This document shows positions 54,545-63,282 of a DNA stretch of 64,000 nucleotides, one piece after another. The notes beneath the pieces were generated by a model. It was not told the origin of the DNA. It saw only the letters and a program-made list of their open reading frames with translations, and did not search any database. The stretch's first letter is position 1, and the number at the start of each line of letters is the position of its first letter. This DNA is from JACCXG01 sp963717745 (GTDB taxonomy: Bacteria; Acidobacteriota; Vicinamibacteria; Vicinamibacterales; 2-12-FULL-66-21): assembly GCA_963717745.1 (NCBI GenBank), contig CAVQXJ010000029.1, positions 186,001-250,000 of the forward strand. The letters are read 5' to 3'. A program made the translations under genes and the position numbers.

Positions 54545-55825
54545 ATGTACGTGATCGAATGGGCGCTGCTGCACAGAGGCCGGCGCCGCGGGACCGGCAG
54601 CACACCCGAGCCCGGGGTCAGGACGTCACCCCAAGCTGGCCTGATCGGCCGCACCGTTTGGGTGCTTGGCCTGACCAGTCTCCTGACGGACATCTCATCC
54701 GAGATGGTCGCCAGTATCCTGCCCGCCTACCTCGTGCTCTATCTCGGGTTGAGCCCCCTCGCCTTCGGTTTCATCGACGGACTCTACCAGGGCGCGGCCG
54801 CCCTCGTCCGCGTGGCCTCAGGCACGCTGGCGGACCGGTGGCAGCGACACAAAGAGGTCGCCGCGGCGGGTTATGGAGCGTCGGCGCTGTGCCGGCTGCT
54901 CATCCTCGCGGCCGGCAGTGCGTGGAGCACGATTGCGCTTGTCGTAGCCCTGGACCGGATCGGCAAGGGCATACGCACGGCTCCCCGTGATGCGCTGATC
55001 GCGCAGAGCACCCCGAGAGAGTCCTTGGCCACCGCGTTTGGGGTGCATCGCTCCATGGATGCCGCCGGCGCGATGCTGGGCCCCATGGTCGCATTTGGTC
55101 TGCTCATGGCGGCGCCGACAGGGTTCGATTTGTTGTTCGCCGTCAGCTTCGGATTCGCCCTGCTCGGCCTCGGTGCGATCGTCTTGTTGCTGCCCCCCAC
55201 GGTCCGGCAGCAGGGAGTCGATCGGCCACGGCAATCGATTCGCAGCCTGTACTCGACTCTGGCCGAGCCACGATTCAGGGTGCTGGTCTTCGCCGGCTCG
55301 GCGCTGGGGTTGGCAACGATCAGCGACAGTTTCATCTTCCTGATGCTGCAGCGCCGGCTCGGGATGGCGGCCACGGCGTTTCCCTTGTTCTACGTCGCCA
55401 CCTCGTTTTTCACGGCGCTGTTCGCGTGGGTCTGTGGGCGCGTGGCCGATCGCATCGGCCGGCGCCATATCTTGATTGGAGGCTACGTCCTCCTCGCCGC
55501 CGTCTACGGACTGCTGCTCATCCCGCCCTCGAACAATGTCGGCCTGGCGATCCTCGTGCTGGCGCTCTTGGGTGGGTATTACGCGGCCACCGAAGGCGTA
55601 CTGACCGCCTTGGCGTCGGCGGTGCTTCCTGACCAGCATCGCGGCGCGGGACTCGGGGCGCTGGCGAGCGCAACCAATATTGCACGGCTCCTGGCCTCGA
55701 TTGCCTTCGGCTGGATGTGGACGGTTGCGGGTATTCACTCGGCGGTAGCGGTCTCGCTGGTCATTCTGCTGGTCGCGATCCTGGGCATGGCCTGGATGAT
55801 GAGACGGGTCGACGACCGTGGCTGA
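54545..55825 (+). CDS. MFS transporter
   Basis: 426 residues from the ATG at 54545 (a GTG at 54506 is also possible). Twelve hydrophobic segments. TSLLTDISSEMVASILPAYL and DRIGKGIRTAPRDALIAQ (motif between helices 2-5) mark the branch of MFS proteins seen with sugar or drug export. It is followed by a protein overlapping by 8 bp, so at least three genes (to 57685) form an operon. Substrate unknown. Confidence 0.88.
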   Translation: MYVIEWALLHRGRRRGTGSTPEPGVRTSPQAGLIGRTVWVLGLTSLLTDISSEMVASILPAYLVLYLGLSPLAFGFIDGLYQGAAALVRVASGTLADRWQRHKEVAAAGYGASALCRLLILAAGSAWSTIALVVALDRIGKGIRTAPRDALIAQSTPRESLATAFGVHRSMDAAGAMLGPMVAFGLLMAAPTGFDLLFAVSFGFALLGLGAIVLLLPPTVRQQGVDRPRQSIRSLYSTLAEPRFRVLVFAGSALGLATISDSFIFLMLQRRLGMAATAFPLFYVATSFFTALFAWVCGRVADRIGRRHILIGGYVLLAAVYGLLLIPPSNNVGLAILVLALLGGYYAATEGVLTALASAVLPDQHRGAGLGALASATNIARLLASIAFGWMWTVAGIHSAVAVSLVILLVAILGMAWMMRRVDDRG

Positions 55826-56852
55826 GGACACCAAGCCCCTTTCGTCGGTCCGCCGGTTCGCGCTGCTCTGCGTGATCGTCGGAATCGGCGTGGCCGCCTT
55901 TGCCGTGTACTCGCACCGCCGACAGATGGGAGGCGGCGACGGGCCGGTCGCACCCGTCGACCCGGCGGCAGTGGCCGAAATACGGCGACAGCCGCACCTG
56001 CTCTTTCGGATCACCGCCCTGGGTGCCAGTTACGGGCGTGTTGGCCTGGTCAGTTTGGCGAGGCCGACCGCACCACCGCTGGTGAGCGACCTCAGATGCG
56101 ATCGGGTGCACGCGTCGGCACGCCAGGGACTCTGCCTTCAGGCCGCTCGAGGCGTTCTGACCACTTACCGAGCGATCGCCTTCGACGCCCATCTGGTCCG
56201 ACAGTTCGACTTTCCGCTGCAGGGGGCGCCGAGCCGGACCCGGGTCTCCGCCGTGTCGCCGATGGGAGCGTCGACGGTCTTCGTGAGCGGCGACTCATAC
56301 GCCGGAGGCGCATTCTCGACCCGGACGACGCTCTACGACCTGGGCTCGAACGCGATGGTGGGAGAGCTCGAGTCGTTTACGGTCAGGAAAGACGGGCAGC
56401 CCTTCAAGCAGCAGGATTTCAACTTCTGGGGAGTGACATTCGCCGACGACGGCGATCGGTTCTACGCAACGCTGGGAACAGGCGGCGCGCTGCTTCTCGT
56501 CGAGGGATCGATTCGTCATCGCGCAATGTCGGTCGTCGGCAGCGACGTGGAGTGTCCCATGCTGTCGCCGGACGGCACACGCCTGGTCTTCAAACGGCGC
56601 ATTTTCGAGGGGGGCCGGCTGACGTGGCGCCTGCGGGTTCTCGATCTGCGTTCCCGGTCGATGACAGACCTTCAGGAGATGCGGAACGTCGATGATCAGG
56701 CCGAGTGGCTGGACGATCGCCACATTCTGTACGGATTGCCCCGTCAGGGGACCGGTTCATCCGACGTCTGGTCGGTCCCATCCGATGGGAGCGGCGCCCC
56801 CGAGCTGTTGGTTCGTGACGCGTCCTCTCCCGCCGTGGTGCGAGTCCCATGA
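55818..56852 (+). CDS. Membrane-anchored TolB/WD40-like propeller protein
   Basis: 344 residues, GTG start overlapping the MFS stop by 8 bases. One N-terminal membrane helix (FALLCVIVGIGVAAFAVYS), then beta-propeller-like repeats, clearest in CPMLSPDGTRLVFKRR and TWRLRVLDLRSRSMTDL and AEWLDDRHILYGLPR. Faces the periplasm. Function unknown; its stop overlaps the next start (ATGA). Confidence 0.75.
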   Translation: MAEDTKPLSSVRRFALLCVIVGIGVAAFAVYSHRRQMGGGDGPVAPVDPAAVAEIRRQPHLLFRITALGASYGRVGLVSLARPTAPPLVSDLRCDRVHASARQGLCLQAARGVLTTYRAIAFDAHLVRQFDFPLQGAPSRTRVSAVSPMGASTVFVSGDSYAGGAFSTRTTLYDLGSNAMVGELESFTVRKDGQPFKQQDFNFWGVTFADDGDRFYATLGTGGALLLVEGSIRHRAMSVVGSDVECPMLSPDGTRLVFKRRIFEGGRLTWRLRVLDLRSRSMTDLQEMRNVDDQAEWLDDRHILYGLPRQGTGSSDVWSVPSDGSGAPELLVRDASSPAVVRVP

Positions 56853-57685
56853 GTGTCTGGGCCGGAATCGCGATCTGGTTGATCCTTCACGCCGGCGCCT
56901 TCGTCTGCCCGATGCACGCGGAAGTCACGTCGGCATTGCCGGGCTCATGTGGCAAGTGCGGCATGCCATTGATGCGGCGGCCTGATCCGGCCGCCCCGGA
57001 GTACGACATGCGGGTTCACGCGACGCCCCGCGGGTCCGGAGCGATGCGTCTCGATCTGACGCTGACGCGCGCGGACGGATCTGCTCCTCCGGCGTTCATC
57101 GTCACTCACGAGCGTGAGCTGCACCTCTTCGTCATTGCCAGCGACCTGAGCTCGTTCGATCATGTCCATCCCCGTCGGGCTGGCGCAGGTCGGTACCTCC
57201 TGGATCTCCCGATCCGACAGTCCGAGGAATACGTCGTCTTTTCGGATTTCGTTCCGAGCGATGCCCCACCGCAGCTGCTGCAGCAGATTGTTTCGGTGCC
57301 CCGCGCTCAGGCGACCAAGACGGCTCGAATCGTCAAGGCCCCCGTGACAACGGTGCAGACCGTTCGGGGGATGCGCGTCAATCTCGAGGCCGAAGAGGTA
57401 CGCAACGGAACGCCGGCGCTCCTGACGTTTACGTTCACCGATGCCGAGACCGGGGCGCCCATTGAGGACCTAGAGCCCTATTTGGGTGCAGCCGGCCACT
57501 TGTTCTTCACTGACCCTGAGTTTCAGATGGCAGCGCACAGCCATCCACTCGAGGAACTGCGGTCAGCCCGCGTCCGCTTCCTGGTGCGTTTCCCTGCGAG
57601 CACCATCTTTCGTATATGGCTTCAGGTTCAACGTCGCGGCGACGTGATCACGACCGAGTGGACGGTCAACGTGCCGGTCGACTGA
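56849..57685 (+). CDS. Protein with heavy-metal-binding domain (YHS/CxxC type)
   Basis: 278 residues. After a signal-like helix come VCPMHAEVTSALPGSCGKCGMPL, the CPMHPEV...CxKCGM motif of the heavy-metal-binding domain found in copper and silver resistance proteins. The rest is beta-rich, with HLFVIASDLSSFDHVHP and a later GHLFFTDPEFQMAAHSHP; both resemble domains that use His/Met to hold copper. It probably acts in periplasmic metal handling. It overlaps the convergent cytochrome gene by 20 bp. Confidence 0.8.
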   Translation: MSVWAGIAIWLILHAGAFVCPMHAEVTSALPGSCGKCGMPLMRRPDPAAPEYDMRVHATPRGSGAMRLDLTLTRADGSAPPAFIVTHERELHLFVIASDLSSFDHVHPRRAGAGRYLLDLPIRQSEEYVVFSDFVPSDAPPQLLQQIVSVPRAQATKTARIVKAPVTTVQTVRGMRVNLEAEEVRNGTPALLTFTFTDAETGAPIEDLEPYLGAAGHLFFTDPEFQMAAHSHPLEELRSARVRFLVRFPASTIFRIWLQVQRRGDVITTEWTVNVPVD

Positions 57686-58754
57686 TCAACAGTTCAACCT
57701 CACACGAAGAACCCTCTACCGCCAGCCGCCGCTGGCGGAGATCTGCCGGCTCTCTCAGCCAATAGGTTCGACGAAGTGGATAGGCGCGAGCGGTGAAGAG
57801 CGCTATCCGCCTGCCGCCCCGGTCCTCCTCTCTAAGGGCGATCGGAGAAGCGCCGGGCGAAGAGGGACGTATAGCGTGAACGTGCCCGGCTATCGGGCTG
57901 GCCGTCCCGCAAGGTACCGAGAGCACTTCCAGCCGCCGCGAGGCCTGCCGCGCCAGCCACAGACGCAGTCGCGACGGCTGCCGCTTCGGCACACGCACCC
58001 GACCGTCCACCTCGAGGGTGCGGCGCGACGTTTCAACAATCAGCGTCGCGGACCCGATTGAGAGTGCCGTTCCGGCGGGGAAATTCTCGCCAGACAGCCC
58101 AGGGATCCACGTCCACAACCTGCGTCCGGCCCCGTCGCCGAAGAGCGCTTCGCGGAGTGTCGGGTCACCAGGCTCGAACCGCCAAGCGACGACACTGTCA
58201 CCCGCGTCGGCCGGGATCCGGATGATCTGACGGTCGACACCGGTGGGGCTCGATGGCCCTGTCAGCTCGAGTGCGATCGACCGGCCCTCCGGAAGAGGGA
58301 GATTGGCGAGATTGGCGCCAGCAGCAGGCACCGGAGCGAGCATCGGTGCACCCCGCGGCGTGCGGGATTCGACCCAAGAGGCAATCTGAGAGATTTGGAA
58401 CGGAGAGAGGGACGGATCCCGCTGGAAGCGATTCACACCGCGGGCCGGCGCCCAAATGGGCATCCGGCGCGCCATGACGGCCGCCTTGACGGCCGCGGCG
58501 TTCGCCACCACATCCTCGTAGGTGGCCAGCCGCGGCAGTGCCGGGCCATCCGCGGCATGGCAGGAGGCGCAGCGCGCGCGGATGAGAGGTTCGACGTCGC
58601 GGGTCCAGGTCAGGGAACCAGCGGGATCGTCTGCGACCGCCGAGAGCCCGATCACGAAAAGCAACAGGATCGGCGCTACTGACAATGAAACGGCAGCCGG
58701 CCTCCGAGTCTGATCCCGGCGAAGGATGGTCTGCGTCAAGCGGTCTTTATTCAC
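57666..58754 (-). CDS. Exported c-type cytochrome-like protein
   Basis: About 362 residues from the GTG at 58754 (an ATG at 58814 would add 20 more). A hydrophobic helix (LSVAPILLLFVIGLSAVA) precedes WTRDVEPLIRARCASCHAADGPALPRL, with the haem c motif CASCH. The remaining ~250 residues look like the monooxygenase-like domains found behind such a cytochrome in acidobacteria, ending SSCEVELLISR. No partner genes adjacent. Redox role inferred. Confidence 0.78.
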   Translation of the reverse strand: MNKDRLTQTILRRDQTRRPAAVSLSVAPILLLFVIGLSAVADDPAGSLTWTRDVEPLIRARCASCHAADGPALPRLATYEDVVANAAAVKAAVMARRMPIWAPARGVNRFQRDPSLSPFQISQIASWVESRTPRGAPMLAPVPAAGANLANLPLPEGRSIALELTGPSSPTGVDRQIIRIPADAGDSVVAWRFEPGDPTLREALFGDGAGRRLWTWIPGLSGENFPAGTALSIGSATLIVETSRRTLEVDGRVRVPKRQPSRLRLWLARQASRRLEVLSVPCGTASPIAGHVHAIRPSSPGASPIALREEDRGGRRIALFTARAYPLRRTYWLREPADLRQRRLAVEGSSCEVELLISRPAR

Positions 58755-58843
58755 CTCACCGGCAGGCTTCGATGGATACGGAACAAGGTCGAAGCCAAAT
58801 CGCAGGTCTCTCAACGGTACATCCTTTGCGCGTCGAGGCGTCT

Positions 58844-59914
58844 ATGCTCACAACAGCCGGCAGTCCGACCCCTCAGCCGCCGCCCGTGACGTCACTTTCC
58901 GGAGTCACGGCACCCCGGATCGTTGCAATCGGCGGCGGAACAGGACTTCCAACCGTGCTCCGAGGGCTGCGGCACGCGGCAGAGACGTTCGCGTGGAACG
59001 GGCTGACCGATAGCGTAACCGCCATTGTGACCGTAATGGACGACGGCGGAAGTTCCGGGCAATTGCGGCGGTCGATGGGGATTCTGCCGCCTGGGGATAT
59101 CCGCAACTGCCTGGCCGCCCTGGTGCGAACCCCGTCGGTCCTTTCCCGCATTCTCCATGATCGTCTCCCTGGAGAAGGCACACAGGCTGGTCATCCGATT
59201 GGCAACCTTCTGCTCGCGGCTCTGACGACGTCAGAGGGGAACTTCCTGCGTGCCGTAAGAATGCTTGGCACTCAGATGGACATTTCGGGGCGCGTCCTGC
59301 CAGCGACCATGGAGAGCGTTCACCTGGCGGCAGCGTTTCAAGACGGGAAAACCGTCCACGGCGAAAGCGCGATCACGGCGCGCCGAGGACGGAACCGTCG
59401 GTTGACGCTGGAACGTCCGGTTCGGCCACTACCCGACGCCATCGAGGCCATCGTGAACGCAGACATGGTCGTCGTCGGACCCGGCAGTTTGTACACGAGC
59501 ATTCTTCCCAACCTGTTGGTCGATGGTGTGGCTGCGACCCTCTCGGCGGTTCGAGCTCCTCGGGTCTATGTCGCGAACCTCATGACAGAACCTGGAGAGA
59601 CGGATGACTACTCTCTGGACGACCATCTTTGCGCCATCCGGGAACACACGGGATTCGAGCTATTCGACTACGTCCTGGTGAACCGCACCGCGATTCCGCA
59701 GACGGCGGTCGCCGCCTATGCGTCGGATGGTGCCCATGTCGTACCCGTGAGCCGCCAGCAGCAGAACGTCGGCAACGCTCTGGTCGTCGCCGCAAACCTG
59801 GCCACCCTCACCCACTGCGGTCAGATTCGACACGACCCCGTCGAACTCGGATTGGCGCTGGCCTCGTTGATTCACTCGCACGGGCCTGCGGTCTTGGGCA
59901 CCCGACCCCTCTAA
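58844..59914 (+). CDS. yvcK: YvcK/CofD-like protein (second copy)
   Basis: 356 residues from the ATG at 58844 (GAGG six bases before). RIVAIGGGTGLPTVLRGL, VTVMDDGGSSGQLRRSMG, LPPGDIRNCLAALV, HPIGNLLLAALT and GPGSLYTSILPNLLVDG are the full set of YvcK motifs, and the C-terminal part VANLMTEPGETDDYSLDDHL is the usual one for gluconeogenesis factors. Divergent from the cytochrome gene and next to PEP-CTERM/exosortase genes, so it might act in sugar-nucleotide supply for the exopolysaccharide. See the other copy at 6.7 kb. Confidence 0.92.
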   Translation: MLTTAGSPTPQPPPVTSLSGVTAPRIVAIGGGTGLPTVLRGLRHAAETFAWNGLTDSVTAIVTVMDDGGSSGQLRRSMGILPPGDIRNCLAALVRTPSVLSRILHDRLPGEGTQAGHPIGNLLLAALTTSEGNFLRAVRMLGTQMDISGRVLPATMESVHLAAAFQDGKTVHGESAITARRGRNRRLTLERPVRPLPDAIEAIVNADMVVVGPGSLYTSILPNLLVDGVAATLSAVRAPRVYVANLMTEPGETDDYSLDDHLCAIREHTGFELFDYVLVNRTAIPQTAVAAYASDGAHVVPVSRQQQNVGNALVVAANLATLTHCGQIRHDPVELGLALASLIHSHGPAVLGTRPL

Positions 59915-60215
59915 GTTAGCAACCGGCCAGGCGGGCTCGCGCACTAGCAGCGTGCCGATGAATCGTCACCGCGGCGCGAGCCTGGGCTCGCGGCGTAATG
60001 CGGCGATCAGCGGAGCCTCGCCGGCGGCGTGGGCACCCGCCGATTCCTTGAGCACTTCCGGCCGGCGCCTGCTTCAGGCGCAGGTGGAACGGCAGAAGAA
60101 AGTCTTCCCCTGGGATGTCAGAAGACGAGCGCTGATCGACGCGGGCCGAGGCCAGACATTCGAAATCTCTGGCAAATTTGACGTTCTTGCCGATGTGGCT
60201 ACCGCTCTTTTTCTA
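59915..60215. other. Gap upstream of the PEP-CTERM locus
   Basis: Contains the strong GCGCCTG-CTT-CAGGCGC hairpin near 60066-60082. A 99-residue frame from GTG 59952 exists, but it shows no family features and runs through the sigma-54 promoter, so it is not called. Confidence 0.45.
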
Positions 60216-60230
60216 TGGCAGTGCCTTTGC
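60216..60230 (+). promoter_or_regulatory. Sigma-54 (RpoN) promoter of the PEP-CTERM locus
   Basis: TGGC AGTGCCT TTGC, with the required ten bases between GG and GC. Predicted start ~60242. It drives into two small reading frames and the PEP-CTERM protein gene. PEP-CTERM loci in other bacteria are often under a sigma-54 system (PrsK/PrsR), which supports the call. Confidence 0.75.
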
Positions 60231-60277
60231 TCTCTCACTGGACATCGGTAACAGCCCCGTTGCGAGAGGAACCCGCG

Positions 60278-60439
60278 ATGACGCGAGTTGAGGTCAGAAG
60301 TGTGTTCAGCGCTCACGTCGGAGCACTGGCCAGGTTCGCATACGGCTTGGTCCGAGGGCACATCGAAAGCGTCGCCGCTCTCGGGGGTTTGCTCAGGGGA
60401 CACCGACGGTTTGCGGACTTCGAGGAGGAGAAGTGGTGA
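60278..60439 (+). CDS. Possible 53-residue leader peptide
   Basis: ATG at 60278 with AGAGGA eight bases before. TRVEVRSVFSAHVGALARFAYG and GHIESVAALGGLLRGHRRF show no known domain. Its stop overlaps the next GTG start (GTGA), the reason for suspecting translation. It might instead be untranslated leader. Confidence 0.3.
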   Translation: MTRVEVRSVFSAHVGALARFAYGLVRGHIESVAALGGLLRGHRRFADFEEEKW

Positions 60440-60612
60440 AATTTACGTCCCTAGCGCTGGCGATTCTCGGCACCATGGGGCTGGCAGCTGCACCAACAAC
60501 CGGGTTTTCGATCACACCAGCAGGTTCTGAGGCGGCTTCGGCACTGCTTACTGGGACGGTGCTGCTCATGCTGGCGATGGCGGCGCGTCGCGTTCCGGTC
60601 CGAAAGCAGTAG
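60436..60612 (+). CDS. 58-residue small membrane protein with PEP-CTERM-like tail
   Basis: GTG start with GAGGAGGAG directly upstream. Signal-like start KFTSLALAILGTMGLAAAP, short middle (TTGFSITPAGSEAAS) and a C-terminal helix ALLTGTVLLMLAMAARR followed by VPVRKQ. This helix-then-Arg ending is like exosortase sorting tails, but no Pro-Glu-Pro precedes it. It is the first probable gene after the sigma-54 promoter. Too short for automatic callers. Confidence 0.6.
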   Translation: MKFTSLALAILGTMGLAAAPTTGFSITPAGSEAASALLTGTVLLMLAMAARRVPVRKQ

Positions 60613-60677
60613 GCACCAGACACGCCGGCAGTCCCAGCATTCGTGGGCTGGGTCGCTGTTCACGGCAGGAGATACCC

Positions 60678-61461
60678 TTGTTCAAGATCCTGAAGACCTT
60701 CGCATTCGCTTCGACGGTTCTGCTGGGCGTCGTGGCAACAGCGGCGGCGAGCCCGATCAGCCCTCTGAATAATCGACCCATCGTGCTGGGTCCGACGCCA
60801 TCCGGCGAGATGAGCCTTCAAGCAATCCTCGACGTAATGCTCGGTAGCGGCGCCGTCGACGCCGTCGACGACCAGAATCGGCCGGCATGTGGGGTGTACG
60901 GTGTCGCCAGCCTCGGTGGCGCCCACGATGGCGTTCGAGTTCACGGCGAACGCGGCAAGCCAGGTGCTGGGTCTCTGGTCCGGCACCGATACGAGCAACC
61001 TGAACCTGGTCGACCTGTTCTTCGGGCCAGCCGTCGGGCAGAACAATGTGGATGCGGACGGGTTCGTGAGCGCGGCCCTGTTGAAATGGAACGCGGCCGG
61101 GCAAGTTGAGCATCTCAGGTGACGACTGCGTACACTGCAGTGAACTGCGGCAAGTTCGACGGGATCAACCCGAATGCGTTCGGCTTCTACCTCCGAACGG
61201 CGGACGGCGGGCCCACCTACTTCACGGCCGATCAGTCTGAACGGCTGGCGACGCTCGGAGCCTTGCCTACCGCGACGGCAACACTCGCGACTGGGTGCTG
61301 GCGTTCGAGGACGGGGACGACGGGGATTTCAACGACGCGGTCATCAAGGTCGAATCGCTGAACCCCGTGCCAGAGCCCGGTAGCCTGCTCCTGCTCGGCG
61401 GCGGTCTGGCGGGACTGGTTCGCGCGGCACACCGGCGTCGGAAAGGCACCTCCCCGCATAG
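60678..61461 (+). CDS. PEP-CTERM sorted protein, several frameshifts
   Basis: TTG start with CAGGAGA nine bases before. Signal peptide FASTVLLGVVATAAA. The frame breaks near 60890, 61112 and 61290; the parts AFEFTANAASQVLGLWSGTD, AVNCGKFDGINPNAFGFYL and DWVLAFEDGDDGDFNDAVIK belong to one secreted protein with a DUF4114-like end. The sorting signal NPVPEPGSLLLLGGGLAGLV with HRRRK is intact: PEP motif, membrane helix, basic cluster. The exact stop is uncertain; the frame with the signal runs on through the terminator. It is a likely substrate of the exosortase encoded next. Confidence 0.8.
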
Positions 61462-61487
61462 CCAACGCCGAACCGCGTCGTCATTCA

Positions 61488-61528
61488 AACGGGTTCGCCC
61501 CTTTCCGGGGTGGACCCGTTTTCTCTTT
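61488..61528 (+). terminator. Intrinsic terminator after the PEP-CTERM gene
   Basis: AACGGGTTCGCCCC and GGGGTGGACCCGTT arms (14 bases, two imperfect pairs), loop TTTCC, then TTCTCTTT. Confidence 0.75.
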
Positions 61529-61732
61529 GGACGCTCCCCCATGTCGGATCTGGTTCCGCTGTCTTCTGGCGTCACAAAACGGAACCTTAAGTCTCCATAT
61601 CAGGTAACTTTCGCCTTCATCGCCGCGGACGCGGAACCGGTAACAATCTGCAACCTGTTAACACAGTGTGACTTGCGTGATTTTGCCGGGAACTCAGCGG
61701 ATGGTGACGCAGTTGCACCTCACGCAGCCTAA

Positions 61733-62608
61733 ATGACCTCAGTTTGGAGAACTATCCAGCGTCACTGGCAGCTCTGTGCCCTCGTGGCTGGATTCCTCCT
61801 GCTGTACGGCCGAGTCCTCACGCGCCTGGCGGCGGACTGGTGGACCGACGACAACTACTCCCATGGCTTCCTCATCATCCCGATGGCGCTGTACTTCGCG
61901 TTTGCGCGGCGCGACGAACTGCGGGCGGCCATGCCTCGACCCAACGCGCCGATCGGGCTCCTCGTCATTCTGGGCAGCCTCACGCTCCTCGCGGCCGGGA
62001 CGTTAGGGGCCGAGTTCTTCCTCACCCGCGTCTCCCTGGTCGGAAGCCTCGCAGGCACGGTGATTTTCCTGTTCGGATTTCCCGTGCTGCGCCTCCTCCT
62101 GTTCCCGCTGGGGTTTCTGCTGTTGATGATTCCGATCCCGGCAATCGTCTTCAACCAGATTGCCTTTCCATTGCAGATGCTCGCGTCCCGGTTCGGGGAG
62201 ACGGTCGTTTCTGCCGCCGGCCTTCCCGTGCTGCGGGAGGGCAACGTCATCGTGCTCGCGTCGACCACGCTGGAAGTGGTGGAGGCGTGCAGCGGCATCC
62301 GCTCGCTGGTGTCGCTGCTCTGCCTCGGGATCGTTCTCGGCTACTTCTCGGATCCGCGGGCTGGGGTGCGGGTCTTGATCAGTCTGTCGACGATACCGGT
62401 GGCGATTCTCTCGAACGGCCTTCGGGTGGCCGGAACCGGGATCGCCGCGCACTACTTTGGCCCCGCGGCTGCTGAGGGTTTCTTCCATACCTTCTCGGGA
62501 TGGCTCTTGTTTGGTTCCGCATTTCTGATGCTGGTCGGGATCGTGCGGCTCGCGCGAGTCGTGATCCCCGCGCCGGCCGGCGGCCAGCCCGCCCCACAGT
62601 TCTCATGA
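61733..62608 (+). CDS. xrtA: Exosortase (XrtA/EpsH type)
   Basis: 291 residues with about eight membrane helices. The catalytic Cys is in EVVEACSGIRSLVS, the Arg in ILSNGLRVAGTGIA and the His in GFFHTFSGWLLF, all in the conserved order. The periplasmic N-terminal loop DDNYSHGFLIIP is also typical. It cleaves and anchors PEP-CTERM proteins during export with exopolysaccharide. The stop overlaps the next start (ATGA). Intact. Confidence 0.93.
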   Translation: MTSVWRTIQRHWQLCALVAGFLLLYGRVLTRLAADWWTDDNYSHGFLIIPMALYFAFARRDELRAAMPRPNAPIGLLVILGSLTLLAAGTLGAEFFLTRVSLVGSLAGTVIFLFGFPVLRLLLFPLGFLLLMIPIPAIVFNQIAFPLQMLASRFGETVVSAAGLPVLREGNVIVLASTTLEVVEACSGIRSLVSLLCLGIVLGYFSDPRAGVRVLISLSTIPVAILSNGLRVAGTGIAAHYFGPAAAEGFFHTFSGWLLFGSAFLMLVGIVRLARVVIPAPAGGQPAPQFS

Positions 62609-63267
62609 GCACTCGGTCCCGATCCCTGTTGTTGTGCGTGCTTTTCGTCGGCTGCTGGGCCGCTTTGGGCATCAGGGCCCGCACCAGTACCCTTCCGCCA
62701 CGGCTGCCACTGCTCGGGCTGCCGATGACCATTGCGGGCTGGGAGGGCCGTGCGACGGCCCCGCTCGAGGCCCGCGTGCTGGCCGTCCTCGGCGTCGACG
62801 ATCACCTCACGCGGGTTTACCGGAATCACGCGGGCCAACAGGCAGGGCTGTATGTGGGCTTCCACGCGTCGCAGCAGCAGGGAGCGTCGATCCACTCGCC
62901 GATGAACTGCCTGCCTGGTGCCGGCTGGCAGCCAGTGTCGACTGGACGCATCGCGCTGCCGGACCGGCGCTCGAGTGGCACCGCCCCGGATCGTGACGGT
63001 CAACAGGGTGCATCATCCAGAAGGGCGAATCCCGACAACTGGTGCTGTACCTGGTACCAGAGTCAAGGCCGCGTTGTCGCCAGTGAATACGCGGCCAAAG
63101 CGTACCTCTTCCTCGACGCCGTCCGAAGTTCCCGCAGCGACGCCGCCCTGGTGCGCATCGTCGCCCCGATCGGTGACTCGGCCGGCGCCGAATTCGCAGC
63201 GCAGGAAGCCGCGACCGGGCTCGCAACCGCCCTTCTTCCGGTACTCGGACGGCATCTTCCCGAATAG
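62605..63267 (+). CDS. epsI: EpsI-like exosortase-associated protein, three compensating insertions
   Basis: 220 residues. Membrane-anchored start (LLLCVLFVGCWAALGI), then ASIHSPMNCLPGAGW, the hallmark of EpsI family proteins, and SQGRVVASEYAAKAYLFLDA near the end. Between residues ~115 and 150 the open frame reads an unrelated segment. If one base is removed near 62960, 63011 and 63051 the expected RIVTVNRV, IIQKGESRQLVLY and WYQSQGRV appear in order. The three extra bases add to a whole codon, so the frame stays open. It works with exosortase in many PEP-CTERM loci. Confidence 0.82.
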   Translation: MSTRSRSLLLCVLFVGCWAALGIRARTSTLPPRLPLLGLPMTIAGWEGRATAPLEARVLAVLGVDDHLTRVYRNHAGQQAGLYVGFHASQQQGASIHSPMNCLPGAGWQPVSTGRIALPDRRSSGTAPDRDGQQGASSRRANPDNWCCTWYQSQGRVVASEYAAKAYLFLDAVRSSRSDAALVRIVAPIGDSAGAEFAAQEAATGLATALLPVLGRHLPE

Positions 63268-63282
63268 TTCAGCAGAGTCACT

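Noticed and set aside
59952..60251. 99-codon open frame before the PEP-CTERM locus
   Set aside because: No recognisable features, weak ribosome site, and it covers a sigma-54 promoter.
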